Assembly: GCF_000715075.1 (NCBI RefSeq)
Contig: NC_134096.1
Location: 35,971,804-36,035,803 of the forward strand
DNA: 64,000 nt
Reading direction: 5' to 3'
DNA from: Nicotiana tabacum
Taxonomy: Eukaryota; Streptophyta; Magnoliopsida; Solanales; Solanaceae
Under the pieces are notes generated by a model. That model made no database searches and was not told the origin of the DNA. It worked only from the letters and a program-made list of their open reading frames with translations. Positions within the stretch are counted from its first letter, which is position 1, and each line of letters starts with the position of its first letter. Shown here piece after piece: positions 1 to 10,823 of this stretch. Made by a program: the position numbers and the translations under genes.

Positions 1-667
1 ATCAACCTTAATTCCTTCTCTAGAGACAACATGACCCAAGAATGTGACAGATTTGAGATAAAATTCGCAATTTGAAAAATTTGCATACAATTGGTGCAGA
101 AGAAGAGTCTACAAAACTGCCCTGAGATGATCGGCATGGTCCTCTCGACCTCGTGAATACACAAGAATATCGTCAATGAATACTATCACAAAGGAGTCAA
201 GGAAAGTCTTTAAAAATCGATTCATAAGATCCATGAAAGCCGCCGGGGAATTTGTTAGCCCAAAAGACATTACCAAAAATTCAAACTGCCCATACCGGGT
301 TCTGAAAGTTGTTTTCGGAATATCCTACTCCGTGATCTTCAATTGGTGGTACCCGGATCGTAAATCAATTTTGGAGAAATACCTAGCACCCTGTAACTGA
401 TCAAACAAATCATCTATTCTTGGTAACGGGTACCTATTTTTGTTTGTAACTTTGTTGATCTGCTGGTAGTCAATACACATCCTCAGCGATCTATCTTTCT
501 TCCTTATAAAGAGAACCGGTGCATCCCATGGTGACACATTCAGTCGGATGAAACCCTTCTCTAACAAATCCTTCAATTGCTCTTTTAGCTCCTTCAACTC
601 TGATGGTGCCATCCTGTAGGGTGGAATAGATATAGACTGCGTGCCTGGCATCACATCAATCCCAAAA
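1..667 (-). pseudogene. pol: Ty3/gypsy reverse transcriptase, N-terminal part (element A)
   Basis: This is the N-terminal part of a reverse transcriptase that would copy the element RNA into cDNA inside virus-like particles. Translation on the minus strand shows the family landmarks in order: KGFIR, the [13 protein letters not shown] block, [27 protein letters not shown], and beyond an in-frame TAG near 325 the [18 protein letters not shown] block. The catalytic FIDD box (chromovirus form of YxDD) is at about 166-177 and is intact. Further stops follow, for example TAG after the HLRAVL block. The domain continues past base 1, so RNase H and integrase are not visible. The protease pseudogene lies immediately upstream. 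Confidence 0.9.
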
Positions 668-1207
668 TCAATCTCCTTGTCTGGCGGAATCCAAAGGGAG
701 CTCGTCTAGAAAGACCTCTGAAAATTCATTCAAAACTAGCACAGATACGAGTGTACGTGCCTCAGCAGTGGTGTCTGTAACTCGGACCAAGTGATAGATA
801 CACCCCTTGTTAATCATCTTCGTGGCCTTAAGGTAAGAAATAAACCCACCCTTTGGCATCACATTATCCCCCTTCCACTCAACAACTGGCTCATTTCGAA
901 ATTCAAACCTCACGGTTCTAGTTCGACAGTCGAGCTTAGCAAAACATGAATAAAGCCAATCCATCCCCATAATTACATCAAAATCGACCATCCCCAATTA
1001 AATGACATCGGCCACGGTGTCCTGACCATGTACCGTGACAACACAACCCCTATACACCCTTGCGGCCACAATAGACTCGACAACCGGAGTAGATACAGAG
1101 AACAGCTCATGAAGATGTTCCGGTTCTATCCCAAATTCAATAGCAACATAAGGGGTAACATAGGACAGGGTGGAACCGGGCTCAATAAGAGCATAAACAT
1201 CATGAGA
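668..1207 (-). pseudogene. pol: Retroviral-type aspartic protease region (element A)
   Basis: This is the protease part of the element A polyprotein; the family cleaves Gag-Pol. The minus strand encodes the usual block ending in VDFDVIMGMDWL, followed by CRTRTVRFEF and the GCIYHLVRV linker that leads into RT. The catalytic loop, normally D-(T/S/P)-G-(A/S), reads IEPGS at about 1185, so the essential Asp is replaced by Glu. An in-frame stop lies just before the VDFDVIMGMDW block. The lost Asp and the stop make this non-functional. It sits between gag (upstream) and RT (downstream), the normal chromovirus order. Confidence 0.85.
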
Positions 1208-2677
1208 TTAGATAGTCAATATACCTGTGACGATATTTGGAGAAGCCTCTGCACTCTGGCGACCACTCATAGCATAGAAATGGTTGGGTCCTCCTGAACC
1301 CTGCGCACCACCCCTAGCTGCACCATGCCCTGCTGGTGCTGGACAACCTCGAGTTGGAGGGGGTGCTAAAGATGTAGCAGTTGCAGAACTAGATGGCTGT
1401 GTTGTGCCCCTGCCCACACCCTGGCGGGATGAACGACACTCCCTCTGAATATGACCCCTAATTCTGCACCCATAACATACCAGCATGTCCTGGTAGCAGA
1501 TACTCATATGTATACTCCCACACTTGGGGCATGGGGGCCTCTGCTGCAGCTGGAATCTCCCTTCTGATCAGCCCTGAATATGGGACCCCCTACTGTCCTG
1601 ATTGGGCCAGAAATGACTCCCTTGCTGCTGAATGTGCCCTGCTGGCAGTGCAATGGCTGAAGACTGAGCATAAGACTGGGATGGCCCTGATGACCCTCCC
1701 CTAAAAGCTGATCTCCCACCATAAATTAAATCCCCAGGGTTGCCCGCAGATCGGGCCTTACTGCTACCCTCTCGCTCCATCCTGTTCTTTAACTTTCGGG
1801 CCTTTATAGCTTGAGAAAACGCCACCATCTTACCATAGTTCATATCATAATTTAAGGCAGCTGTGGCAGCCTTATTAATAACCAAATGGCTAAGGCCCTG
1901 CACAAATCGACGCACTCTGGCCTCCATGGTGGGCATCATGTGAATAACATATTTTGACAGGCGCGAGAACTCTAAGTGATACTCCCACACACTCTTAATC
2001 CCTCGCTTAAGATTCTCAAACTCTACAACACGGGATGACCGAGTCTTGGTAGGCAAGAAATGGTCTATAAAGACATCAGCAAACTCACTCCACTTCGCTG
2101 GAGGGCTCCCCTCCTCCCGAGAGTCCTCCTACAGCTCAAACCAAGAATATGCCACCCCTTTCAGGCAGTAGGCGGCCAACTCCACTCCCTCCATCTCAGT
2201 AGCGCGCATATCCCGGAGAGTCTTATACGTCTCGTCAATGAAGTCCTGTGGGTCCTACTCAGGATTAGCACCCGTGAACCCCGGAGGATCCAACTACAGA
2301 AACTTGTTCACCCTAGAACTAGTGGAATGCCCTGGTTGGCTAGAAGATGTGGGTGCAACATTCGAACTTTGGTCCTGAGAAGCCACTCTCTGGGTTAGCA
2401 TTTGAATAGCTCCCCTAAGGTCCTTATCAGAAATACCAGAACCGGAAGCTGGGGTTGGAAGTGGAACTGTAATATCAGGTGGAGAAACTGTCGCACCCTC
2501 AGTAGGTGTAGGGACTGGTGTGGCCTGGTCAGGTGTAGTGGAATCAGGCAGTGAAGCAGTCGGGGGATTATCTTCACCACTCGGGTATTCACCCGCATCA
2601 TCTAATAGAGGGTCAACTGCCACTCTTGAAGCAGTATTGGCCCCTTGGTCAGTTCTTGCTCTCTTCTTAGGTTCCAT
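1208..2677 (-). pseudogene. gag: Gag polyprotein (element A)
   Basis: This is capsid and nucleocapsid protein of element A. I place the start at the ATG at 2677 (MEPKKRAR), which matches the gag start of element F (MAPKKKAR at 54996). An acidic, Pro/Thr-rich N-terminus is followed by the retrotransposon gag core (blocks DPQDF, LKGVAYSWFEL, HFLPTKT, MNYGK) at about 1800-2290. A CCHC zinc knuckle with all four ligands (CYGCRIRGHIQREC) lies near 1430-1480. In-frame stops interrupt it, including one after GANPE and a TGG-to-TAG change after WFEL. The zinc knuckle is better preserved than in F, whose last Cys is lost. Confidence 0.87.
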
Positions 2678-2880
2678 ATACTGAAAGTTAAAGGAATGCA
2701 CGAGTTAGAGGAGGAACAATTGCACAATTAGTTTCATCGCACGATCCAGAATATCAAAGAAGGGTATTGTTCCTAAATGTCCAACTAGCCTCAAACTTAT
2801 AGATGTGGTCGACAACACACCGATAAGAAGGACTCTACCAAACACGGCTTCGAGACACCCTAGGACACTTTAAAACCTTA

Positions 2881-2893
2881 GGCTCTGATACCA
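2881..2893 (-). other. Primer binding site, element A (tRNA-iMet)
   Basis: The minus strand reads TGGTATCAGAGCC starting four bases inside the LTR end (TGACA, then AACT). It is complementary to the 3' end of plant initiator tRNA-Met, where minus-strand cDNA synthesis starts. The same site is found in elements B, D and F. Confidence 0.93.
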
Positions 2894-2897
2894 AGTT

Positions 2898-3996
2898 TGT
2901 CACGCCCCAACCCCGAGAAGCGCAATCGGCGCTCAACCAAGTGAACCCGGCCGAGCAAGCCTGTTAGACACTTTCTACCCAACTCACCCATGATCCAGAA
3001 AAGATGTGATTTCATTAATTATATAGTAGGAAGCTCATTCATGTAATACTAAATTGTTTCATTAGCCACTTCGCCTTTCAGTCTCAAAATACACATATTC
3101 TTATAGTCTGAGTGGAACAAGTGATCAAATATAACATAACTTGCTGAACATTCCCAACACCCATATACAACCCACACAGTGTCTACGGAGCCTCTAAAGA
3201 TACAAAAGAGTGTAAAGAAGGTACCGGCAACAAGGCCCCGGCTATACCTCAAAAAGTACAACAATATAAACAAAAGATGTATTACATGAACCTGTAATGA
3301 AATGGGGCTCAACGAGTCTGCTGAGATGAGGATGCAGCACCTATCTGTGATCAACACTGTCTACTATGTAACCACCTGCATCCATTTAAAGATGCAGCGC
3401 CCCCAGTAAAAGGAACGTTAGTACTGTCGAATAGTATTAGTATGAAAACTAAACACCATTTCAATAAAATGAATAGTAACACAAAGGAAATAGTAAAGAA
3501 GCAATATGAACAGTAAGTAACACTAAAATGTCAAGTTAAAGATCACTTAGATTTTCAAGTCAATTGCCACGTTATTTGGTTGGAATGATTTATTTTTATG
3601 CCAATATACCACAGTCCATAATACCACCGTGTTCTTACACGGAGTTCGATCTCAGCCTGATCGGCTAAGCCATCTCATTTGATACATCAACCATATTCAC
3701 TATTTCATTCACAATACCACCGTGTTATTACACGGAGTCCGATCTCGGCCTGATCGGCTAAGCCATCTCATTTGAGACATCATCCATGTTCACAATTGCA
3801 CTTTTTCACAATCCAACATTATTATTATCATCAATAACAACACAGTTTTCATTCAATAATCTTGATTTCACACGTGAGCAATTTAGAATTCAAGGCACAT
3901 AGAGGCTTTTCACACAATTTGGCATAACAGTCTTTAATCGAATTTGACTTGAATTCTAGGCATAGTAGCACATTTTCTAAGTCTTGAACATTTCCT
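2898..3996 (-). repeat. LTR of element A, 3' portion only
   Basis: On the plus strand it starts TGTCACGCCCC, the complement of an LTR end, right next to the PBS. It aligns by eye with the first ~1.1 kb of LTR H (59898 onward). It includes the conserved GAGCGCC...-type hairpin at the LTR end and two copies of the GATCGG-rich hairpin module (about 3625-3690 and 3719-3785). Full LTRs of this family are 2.2-2.4 kb, so the 5' half is missing. Homology fades around 3965-3996, where element B starts. Confidence 0.82.
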
Positions 3997-3997
3997 C

Positions 3998-4624
3998 ATA
4001 GTTAACTTACTGACAGTTAGGGCACTAAGCCACAAACTCTGCTATATCCTTTTTCATTCCGTCCCACCAATATATTTCCCTGATATCATGATACATTTTT
4101 GTTGCTCCTGGATGGATAGAATAACGAGAATAGTGAGTTTCTCCCATAACCTGCCGGCGCAACCCTACAACATTAGGGACACATAATCGTCCTCGATATC
4201 TTAGGACTCCATCTCCTGTAATCTCAAATGGTGTCTTCTCCTTCTGAGGGGTTGTATCCCTGTAATGAGCTAACACATGATCCTCATACTAGCGTTCCTT
4301 CACTTTAGTTAATAAATGGATGTTGTCGTGTCTAGTAACTCCGGTATCACCTGAGTCCAATAATCGAACTCCAAGACTAGCTAGCTGATGAATGTCATGA
4401 GCTATCCCACTCTTCTCTGGTTGTAAATATGATATGCTACCCATAGATCTACGGCTGAGGGCATCGGCTACTACATTCGCCTTCCCTGGATGGTATAAAA
4501 TATCAACGTCATAATCTTTCAGTAGCTCCAACCATCTCCTTTGGCATAAATTCAATTTCTTTTGCTTGAAGATATACTGAAGGATCTTGTGATCCGTATA
4601 AATATTAACATGAACGCCATACAA
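3998..4624 (-). pseudogene. pol: RNase H and integrase zinc-finger region (element B)
   Basis: This is the C-terminal RNase H of element B followed by the first part of integrase. RNase H (about 4450-4624) contains [22 protein letters not shown] and the [15 protein letters not shown] block with its catalytic-site His/Asp. Integrase begins near 4280 with YRGRLCVPN, the HYSRYSIHPGATKMYHDI zinc-binding half, and YWWDGMKKDIAEFVA. A TAG replaces the next codon, CPNCQ follows, and then another stop. The family continues with the DDE catalytic core, which is missing here, so integration function is lost. Stops at 4624 and 4286 also separate the blocks. Confidence 0.87.
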
Positions 4625-5710
4625 TTAGTTCCTCCACATCTTTAGTGCATGAATCACCGCGGCTAACTCTAGATCATGGGTCGGGTAATTCTTCTCGTGC
4701 TTTATTAGTTGTCTAAAAGCATAAGCTACAACCTTACCATGTTGCATCAGTAAACAACCCAATCCAATGCCCAAAGTGTCACAATAGATAGCATAACCAT
4801 CGGTTCCCTCTAGGAGCGTTAGAACTGGTGCCGAAGTTAATATGTCCTTCAATGCCTGGAAACTCCATTCGCAAGCATCATTCAATTGAAACTTAGTTCC
4901 CTTGTGAGTAAACTTTGTCAATGGTGCTGAAAGGGAGGAAAATCCCCCTACAAATATCCTATAATAACTTGCCAAACCGAGAAAGCTACGAACCTCCGTC
5001 AGTGTTGTAGGTCTTGGCCAAGCCTTTACTGCCTCAATCTTTTGTGTATCAACCTGGATACCTTCACCTGAAATAATATGCCCAAGGAAAGCTACATAAT
5101 TCAACCAGAATTCACATTTAGAGAATTTTGCATACAATTTCCCTTTTTGTAAAACTTTGAGCACAGTACGCAAATGATCTGCATGCTCAGTATCTGAACG
5201 AGAATACACCAATATATCATCAATAAATAGAATCACGAATAGATCTAGAAAGGGTCTGAATACTCGGTTCATCAAGTCCATGAATACTTCTGGGGCATTA
5301 GTCAAACTGAATGACATAACACGAAACTCAAAGTGCCTGTATCAGGTCCTCAATGTTGTCTTCGGAATATCCTTCTCCTTAACCCTTACCTGATGGTACC
5401 CGGACCTCAAGTCTATCTTTGAGAAACGCTTGGCACCTTTCAACTGATCAAATAAATCATCAATCCTCGGGAGTGGATACTTATTCTTGATCGTCACCTT
5501 ATTCAACTGTCTATAATCAATACACATCCGCAAGGAATCATCTTTCTTTCTCACAAATAACACAGCCCCACGATGATGTACTAGGTCTGATAAAGCCTTT
5601 TTCAAGCAAGTCCCTTAGTTGTTCCTTCAACTCTCTTAGCTCTGTTGGTGCCATACTATAGGGAGGAATAGATATTGGCTGAGTATCTGATAATAGGTTA
5701 ATAGGAAACT
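4625..5710 (-). pseudogene. pol: Reverse transcriptase (element B)
   Basis: This is the RT of element B, split in two frames. The N-terminal half (5342-5605) has [28 protein letters not shown] and [12 protein letters not shown]. The second half (4625-5317) runs from [18 protein letters not shown] through the intact catalytic [11 protein letters not shown] box, the CEFWL block, FLGHIIS, and the first RNase H strand with its catalytic Asp (AIYCD). A premature stop near 5340 and a stop at 4622-4624 (LKMWRN*) interrupt the frame. Most catalytic residues survive, so the decay is mainly nonsense changes and truncation of integrase. Confidence 0.9.
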
Positions 5711-6320
5711 CAATTTCTCGCTATGGCGGAAGACCCGGAAGCTCATCGGGAAACTCATTAACCACAGGGATGGACTGAATGGTTGGTGACTCTACTTCCA
5801 CATCCTGAACTCGAATTAAGTGATAAACACAACCCTTTATGATTACCTTCCTTGTCTTGAGATAGGAAATAAATCTACCTCTCGGCAATGCTGTATTACC
5901 TTTCCACTCCAAAACTGGCTCCCCTAGAAATTGAAATCGGACTATCTTTGATCTACAATCAATGTTGGCATGACAAGAAGCCAACCAATCCATACCCATT
6001 ATAACATCAAATTCTACCATATCTAATTCGATTAGGTCTGCTACTATAGATCGACTATGAACTACTACTATATAATCTCTATATACCCGCCTACCTATCA
6101 CTGAATCCCTAACATATGTGGACACCTCAAAAGGTTTAACCAACTAAGGTTTTATTCCGAACTTACTAGCAACCAATGGAGTAACATATGATAAGGTGGA
6201 ACCTGGGTCAATCAATGCATATGCATCATATGAGGAGACTAATAATATACATGTAACAACATCAGGTGACGACACCTGATCCTGTCGACCATCTAATGCA
6301 TAAATACAGTTTTGAGGACC
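5711..6320 (-). pseudogene. pol: Aspartic protease region (element B)
   Basis: The minus strand encodes the chromovirus protease. An active-site loop LIDPGSTLSYVTP lies near 6180-6215; DPGS in place of DTGA/DSGA is common in this lineage. The C-terminal VEFDVIMGMDWLASC block follows at about 5980-6030, then the RPRGxFISYLK-GCVYHLIRV linker to RT. A stop lies between the two blocks near 6144. The DPGS Asp is present, unlike in A (Glu). It sits between gag and RT as expected. Confidence 0.85.
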
Positions 6321-7594
6321 GCTCCAGCTATATGCTCAACCTCTACCTCTACCACGACCGATTGGTGCTTATGAACCTTGCCCATTGGGGCGTACTGATG
6401 ATGACGAAATAGCTACAGACCCCGCTGGCTGAATTATGCTTGCATCACCTCTCGTCGGATAATCCCTCATAACGTGGCCTGGATAACCACAAGTATAACA
6501 AACAAACAACCCCATATGGCACTGCCCAGCATGCTGCTTACCACACTGAGAATATCGTGGCAAGGGCGACCTCATATGACTTGACTCGCCCCTATACTGA
6601 GAACTTGAGGCCCTGGAATTCTGACTAGGCCCTGAATATGTGGAATGATCAAATCTCTTACCTGCAAACTGAGGGGGTGCACTAGCCGATGGCTAGGCTG
6701 GATACCTCAAGTATTGTTGTCTCTGACCACCTCGAAACTCACTAGAAGGACCCAAAGATCTCGCTCTCTTACTCTGGCCCCTATCATGCTCACGATCAAC
6801 CCTCTACTTCTGCTTACGCTCCTCTACACCATGAGCGTATACCTGAATATGAGAAATATCCATGCCTGGCTGAAGTGATACTGACATACAGTGGTTAAGC
6901 AGGTGCGGCTCCAACCCCATCACGAACCGGTGAACCCGATCCTCCATCTTAGATACAATCGTGGGAGCATACCTAGCTAACGATTCAAACTGAAGAGTGT
7001 ACTCCCGAACACTCATGTTATCCTGCCGAAGGGTCAAGAACCTATCAACTTTGGCCCGTCTAAGCTCTAGTGGCAGATAATGACGAAGTAAAGCCTCTGT
7101 GCCATACCGCTAGAGGGGCATCCTCACCTCTGGAAAACTCCCAAGACTCATACCAATTAACTACAACATCCTGAAGTCTATAGGAAGCTAGCTCAACTGA
7201 CTCAGTCGCAGAGGGTCCTCGTTTGGATCTGCTCCAGTGAATATCGGAGGGTCCAAATTAATGAAATCACGAACCCTCGCACTGATGGCCCTATCTGCAT
7301 GACCAATACTTACTTCCTGACATCGAGATTGTGCAGCTACTAATCAAGTCAATAGCTTAATAGCATCTCTCATCTCCTGACCTGGTGCATCTGGCTGAGG
7401 AGCTGGTTGTACAGAGGAAGGCGTTGGAGTTGGTTTCCCTCAGAGCTCCTCTGGAGAGGGCAGGGTATGTGAAGTGTGAGATGGAATCTCACTATGAGAC
7501 TCTCCCCGAGCCCTGGTAACTCATGGCGCTCGACTAGTAGTCTCATCAGCCACAGACTTGCCCTTCTGGGTGGCTGTAGCCTTCTTAGGCATCG
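6321..7594 (-). pseudogene. gag: Gag polyprotein (element B)
   Basis: This is Gag of element B. The start is taken at the ATG at 7594 (MPKKATATQKGKS), about 175 bases after the primer site. The gag core is recognisable at 6804-7060: LRQDNMSVREYTLQFESLARYAP and DRVHRFVMGLEPHLL. A CCHC knuckle at about 6480-6530 reads CYTCGYPGHVMRDY, so the fourth zinc ligand Cys is replaced by Tyr (a G-to-A type change). Several in-frame stops, including one after SRAP near the N-terminus, break the frame. A downstream polyprotein was originally fused. Confidence 0.84.
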
Positions 7595-7769
7595 CTAAAA
7601 ACATAACATATCGTTAGGGAAATGAATCCTTATATCGCACGATCTAAGATAAATAAAGGAGGATAACAACCTATATGTCCTAAGACTCTTATTTATAAAT
7701 ATGGTGCACAACACACTCATAAACAAGACTCTATTAGACACGGTCTGTAGACAACCCTAGGACAGAACT

Positions 7770-7781
7770 GCTCTGATACCA
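7770..7781 (-). other. Primer binding site, element B
   Basis: The minus strand reads TGGTATCAGAGC four bases inside the LTR end (GTGACA, AAAG). It is complementary to initiator tRNA-Met. Confidence 0.92.
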
Positions 7782-7785
7782 CTTT

Positions 7786-8601
7786 TGTCACAACCCAAAA
7801 CGATGGGCCATGACGAGTGCACGAGTCCTACTTGTCGAACACCCCTAAGCATGCGTCTATGATATAAACATGAATTAAGGGTAGGTCATGAATAATATAT
7901 GTCAATAAACTGCTGAATTACGTGAATAACATAAGTGAGAAAAACATGTCCAAAAGATATATATATACATATACATGTGGAATACGGAAGGGCGAGCCGA
8001 CATGGCTGCTATAGACAACTATATATCCCAAAACTAGAAGCCTACAAGGCCACATACTATCCAACTATATATAACTGTCTACAGACCTCTAATAGAGCGT
8101 ACAATTGTATAAAGGAAGGGACTGTGCCCCTTGCTACATGATTTAAGAGTCATTTGTTGGGCATAGCTTGCTGCCACGTTGGGGGGGGGGAGATTTTCCA
8201 CCAATAAATATTCACCCATTTTCCTTAATCAACTTATTAATCCACCACTAATCCAATAATTAACCAATTACCCACATAATTAAGAATTATCTCAAATTAC
8301 TTAAAATACTAATCACTTTTAACACACTTTATACACCTTACTATCATGGTCATGTGGTACATTGTATGACACTAGTCCATAAATACTGGGTATTAGAGCT
8401 CAGACCGTATTTTATTCCAAATTGATAACTTTCAATGAAACTCATTTTCTTTGATTCGTTTACCCTCTAACCTTCACGGCACTTACTTATTGCCTGTTAT
8501 AAATAGCATAAATATTTGTAACCTCAAATATAATCTCATTTCCGAGTCTACGTCGATTAACTTACGACGAACCTTTAACGTACGAAATGCGGGATGTAAC
8601 A
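7786..8601 (-). repeat. 5' LTR of element B (816 bp)
   Basis: On the minus strand the LTR starts TGTTACATCCCGC (8601) and ends TTGTGACA (7786), giving canonical TG...CA ends next to the PBS. A TATA-like CTATTTATAAC lies about 100 bases into the LTR (about 8496-8506), the expected place for the U3 promoter. A run of about ten G occurs at 8181-8190. The flanking five bases on the right are ATAGT; the matching copy would be beyond the missing 3' end, so no target duplication can be shown. Confidence 0.87.
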
Positions 8602-9139
8602 ATAGTCATCCAAGAACGACGAATTCTAATGTCTTTATCCTCCCTATCATGCCTCCCATATGTCAAATGTATAAAAGGACTCACTGCTATTACCTCTCCG
8701 GATCATGTACATGTTTCCACGTTATCAATCTTTACTAGGCAACTCTATGCCTCATTTGTCGAATTTATGATGTCATCACAATGATTAATCATGTCAGCAC
8801 TAGGGGTAGTATCCTTCATGTCTCTTAGGATATAACTTCCTGAAATACCCTTCTCGGCACGTTGATGGATTCTTGAATAATTCCAGTAAAATATCGACCC
8901 TCGTTGTTCCTGTTTGTTGCAAATATATCGAGAGTTGTAGGTTCAAACATATCAAAGAAGGAGCATCATCCCATGATCAAATATATTGGATAGAAAGTTT
9001 TATGGTCATATTCAAGTTTGCACATCTAAGAGTAATTGTTGGAGGTCGCCAAAGGTTTAGTTTGAGTGTTCAGCGTGGGGATTTAGAATTAAAGAAAGTG
9101 AACGAGTTATTTTCAAGATTTTTACTATGAATATATTGG
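8602..9139. other. Unassigned sequence between elements B and C
   Basis: About 540 bases lie outside the LTR of B and upstream of the recognisable end of C. I see no convincing domain in any frame. The short ORFs at 8587-8784 and 8873-9130 have no recognised motif. It may be very degraded interior of element C, because the C fragment on its right is in the plus orientation and would have pol sequence here. Confidence 0.5.
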
Positions 9140-9149
9140 GTGAATTATT

Positions 9150-9480
9150 AAGGAAGGTAAAGTATATGTAGTTACATTTGGGCCTTATGGAATCTTGAAG
9201 AAAATAAAATAGGCCAAGCTATGAGTATGGTGTGTCTCCCATCGTTGTTCTCCATGCACCCGGTGTTTCATGTGTCTACACTTCTAAGAAGGTAGTTGGA
9301 AATCCTTTGTCTATCGTTCCGGTGAAAGATAGTGAAGGTGACGTTATTGGATAATTGGCCTATGAGAGGTACTTAATTTTCATCCTTGTTAGATAAGTTC
9401 GGAAGTTGAGATTGCCTCCGTCGTGTGTTGTGGTGAAGTCTGTGAGTAGAGGGGGCCACCTCGAAGGCCGAAAGTGTTAA
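9150..9480 (+). pseudogene. pol: Integrase C-terminal/chromodomain remnant (element C)
   Basis: This is a degraded tail of the Pol protein. In shifting frames it reads GPYGILKKI, then a HPVFHVS-like block (CACCCGGTGTTTCATGTGTC at 9257-9276) followed by KKVVGNPLSIVPV. These match the GPYRI...HPVFHVSMLKKVVGDP segment in the integrase of element F (59350-59490). The chromodomain that should follow is unrecognisable apart from scattered codons. Multiple frameshifts and stops make it non-coding. No N-terminal integrase, RT or gag of C is visible to its left. Confidence 0.72.
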
Positions 9481-9849
9481 GAAAAGAAAATGTTCTCACT
9501 TGATTGTATAGTTAGATAATTGTGGATCGAAAGGTACTTTCTATGTGTTATGATTTAAATATATGCAACTCATGTTCAGATATCACTTTTGGTAATGTAA
9601 TGCCTGTAATGTAAGGTTGGTTTTATTGATGTACATTGTGATGCTTGTTGAGTTGCGGACTTATTGTTAGGACAGGTTTTGGGATTCTCTGGCAGTTGGA
9701 TAGGCCCAATTATAGGGGAGACTCTTGCAAAAGTTTTGGAAATTTAAGGAGTTAGTCAAAATTTGGAACTTCTGATGTGTGAAGTAACAGTTGGTTCACA
9801 TTTGATACTAATGGTGGATATTAACCCTTATTCGAGGACGGATGATCCT

Positions 9850-9862
9850 AAGCGGGGGAGAA
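9850..9862 (+). other. Polypurine tract, element C
   Basis: AAGCGGGGGAGAA lies immediately before the LTR, preceded by the family motif ATTCGAGGACG. It is the plus-strand cDNA primer site. Element D has AAGTGGGGGAGAA in the same context. Confidence 0.87.
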
Positions 9863-10271
9863 TATAAGGCCCTGTAAAATTTCGCAAAAGGAATTTAAGG
9901 TTTCGTGGTATCGAGGTATGTATACGTGTTTGAGATTGTAGAAATGCACTATGGAGTAGATGAAAAATTTTGGGAGAAGAAGGCAATTCGGCGGTCTGTT
10001 TCACGTCCTCAGAAACGTTTTGCGGTCCGCACTTTTATTGTAGAAGTTGCATGAGGAAATTTCGTTGGGCGATTCTGCGGCCCAGTCTGCGGCCGCATAA
10101 GTAGTCTGCGGACCGCAGAATGGTCGCAGACCGGTCCAGTGCAGCCCATTTCTGGGCATCAGTTTCACGGTCCATTTTGCAGATCGCATACCTGTTATGT
10201 GGTCAGTTCTGCGACTGCAGACCTTAGTTCGGAGGGTCCATTTTTCTATTTTTATAACCCGACCCCAATTG
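9863..10271 (+). repeat. 3' LTR of element C, truncated by LINE1
   Basis: It begins TATAAGGCCCTGTAAAATTT, matching the LTR start TGTAAGGCCCCGTAATATT of F apart from TG changed to TA. It includes a cluster of GCGGTCC/GACCGC half-palindromes (about 10010-10215) and a TATA-like TTTTTATAACC at about 10250. The LTR is interrupted at CCAATTG, directly before the poly(T) start of LINE1. Confidence 0.82.
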
Positions 10272-10823
10272 TTTTTTAGCAAATAGACTATCAGGCATGC
10301 TGCATTGTAGTTTTTATATTAATAATAAACAGTAAAAAACACAGTGGAAGAGTACAAGTAAGGGGGATAAAAGCTACAGTAGTCTTGACGCTATGCCATT
10401 GCTATATAATCATCCATCTGCATCTCCAATGCCCTTTGACGTAGCCTCAATAGGTTGCTAGCGTAGTGTCACGAGGGCAAATGATCTCATAGCTATGTAG
10501 AAAATTTCCAAAGGCGTAGGACATGAGCAAGCACATATTGCGATAAACCTTACCTCACAATTCCTAATGAGGCATTAAAAACCTCAGATACTAACCAGAA
10601 TGTAAAAAATGTGAAGAAGAACAAACTAAGTACTGTATGATCATCATAGAGTTTATAACATACTTTATGATGATATTACATATGATTATGCTTGTAAAAT
10701 AGTAAAATAAAACAAGGTAAACAATTGATTGATGCTCCTCTTTTTTCAACTATGTACACTCTTCAATTTGTAGGTTTTTGGCTTCTTCATCTTCGACTAT
10801 CTTCAAATATTCTTCAAACTTTA
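10272..10823 (-). other. 3' untranslated region of LINE1
   Basis: This holds no coding signal on either strand. It follows the ORF1 stop and ends in TATTTGCTAAAAAA. An ORF in 10001-10282 crosses the LTR/LINE junction and is spurious. Confidence 0.7.

Larger units (their letters stand above)
1..3996 (-). mobile_element. Ty3/gypsy chromovirus A, 5' part (truncated at window edge)
   Basis: This is a minus-strand LTR retrotransposon. In element order it has a partial LTR (3996 to 2898), a tRNA-Met primer site, gag, protease and the first part of reverse transcriptase, and then it runs off the window at base 1. Gag, protease and RT closely match element F at 54996-57924, so A and F are the same Del/Tekay-like chromovirus family; the clade name is my inference. 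The LTR is cut off near 3996, where the interrupted integrase of element B begins, and no target duplication marks this join. All reading frames carry stops, so A is a dead copy. Confidence 0.88.
3997..8601 (-). mobile_element. Ty3/gypsy chromovirus B, 5' part
   Basis: This is a minus-strand element with an 816-bp LTR (8601 to 7786), PBS, gag, protease, RT, RNase H and the start of integrase. It stops inside the integrase zinc-binding region. The last recognisable codons read CPNCQ at about 4004-4018, already flanked by two stops, and the sequence then switches to the LTR of element A. It is a different family from A and F: the gag start is MPKKATAT, the LTR is short, and the LTR begins TGTTACATCCCGC. 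The downstream part of integrase and the 3' LTR are absent from the window. Confidence 0.87.
9140..10271 (+). mobile_element. 3' end of Ty3/gypsy chromovirus C
   Basis: This plus-strand fragment holds a decayed integrase C-terminus, the 3' non-coding stretch, a polypurine tract and the first ~409 bp of the 3' LTR, where it is cut by the poly(T) end of LINE1. The 3' non-coding stretch (TTCTCTGGCAG-TGGAT, GGAGTTAGTCAAA, ATTCGAGGACG) is shared almost word for word with the interior of element D (33900-34093), so C belongs to the family that could mobilise D. Confidence 0.82.
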
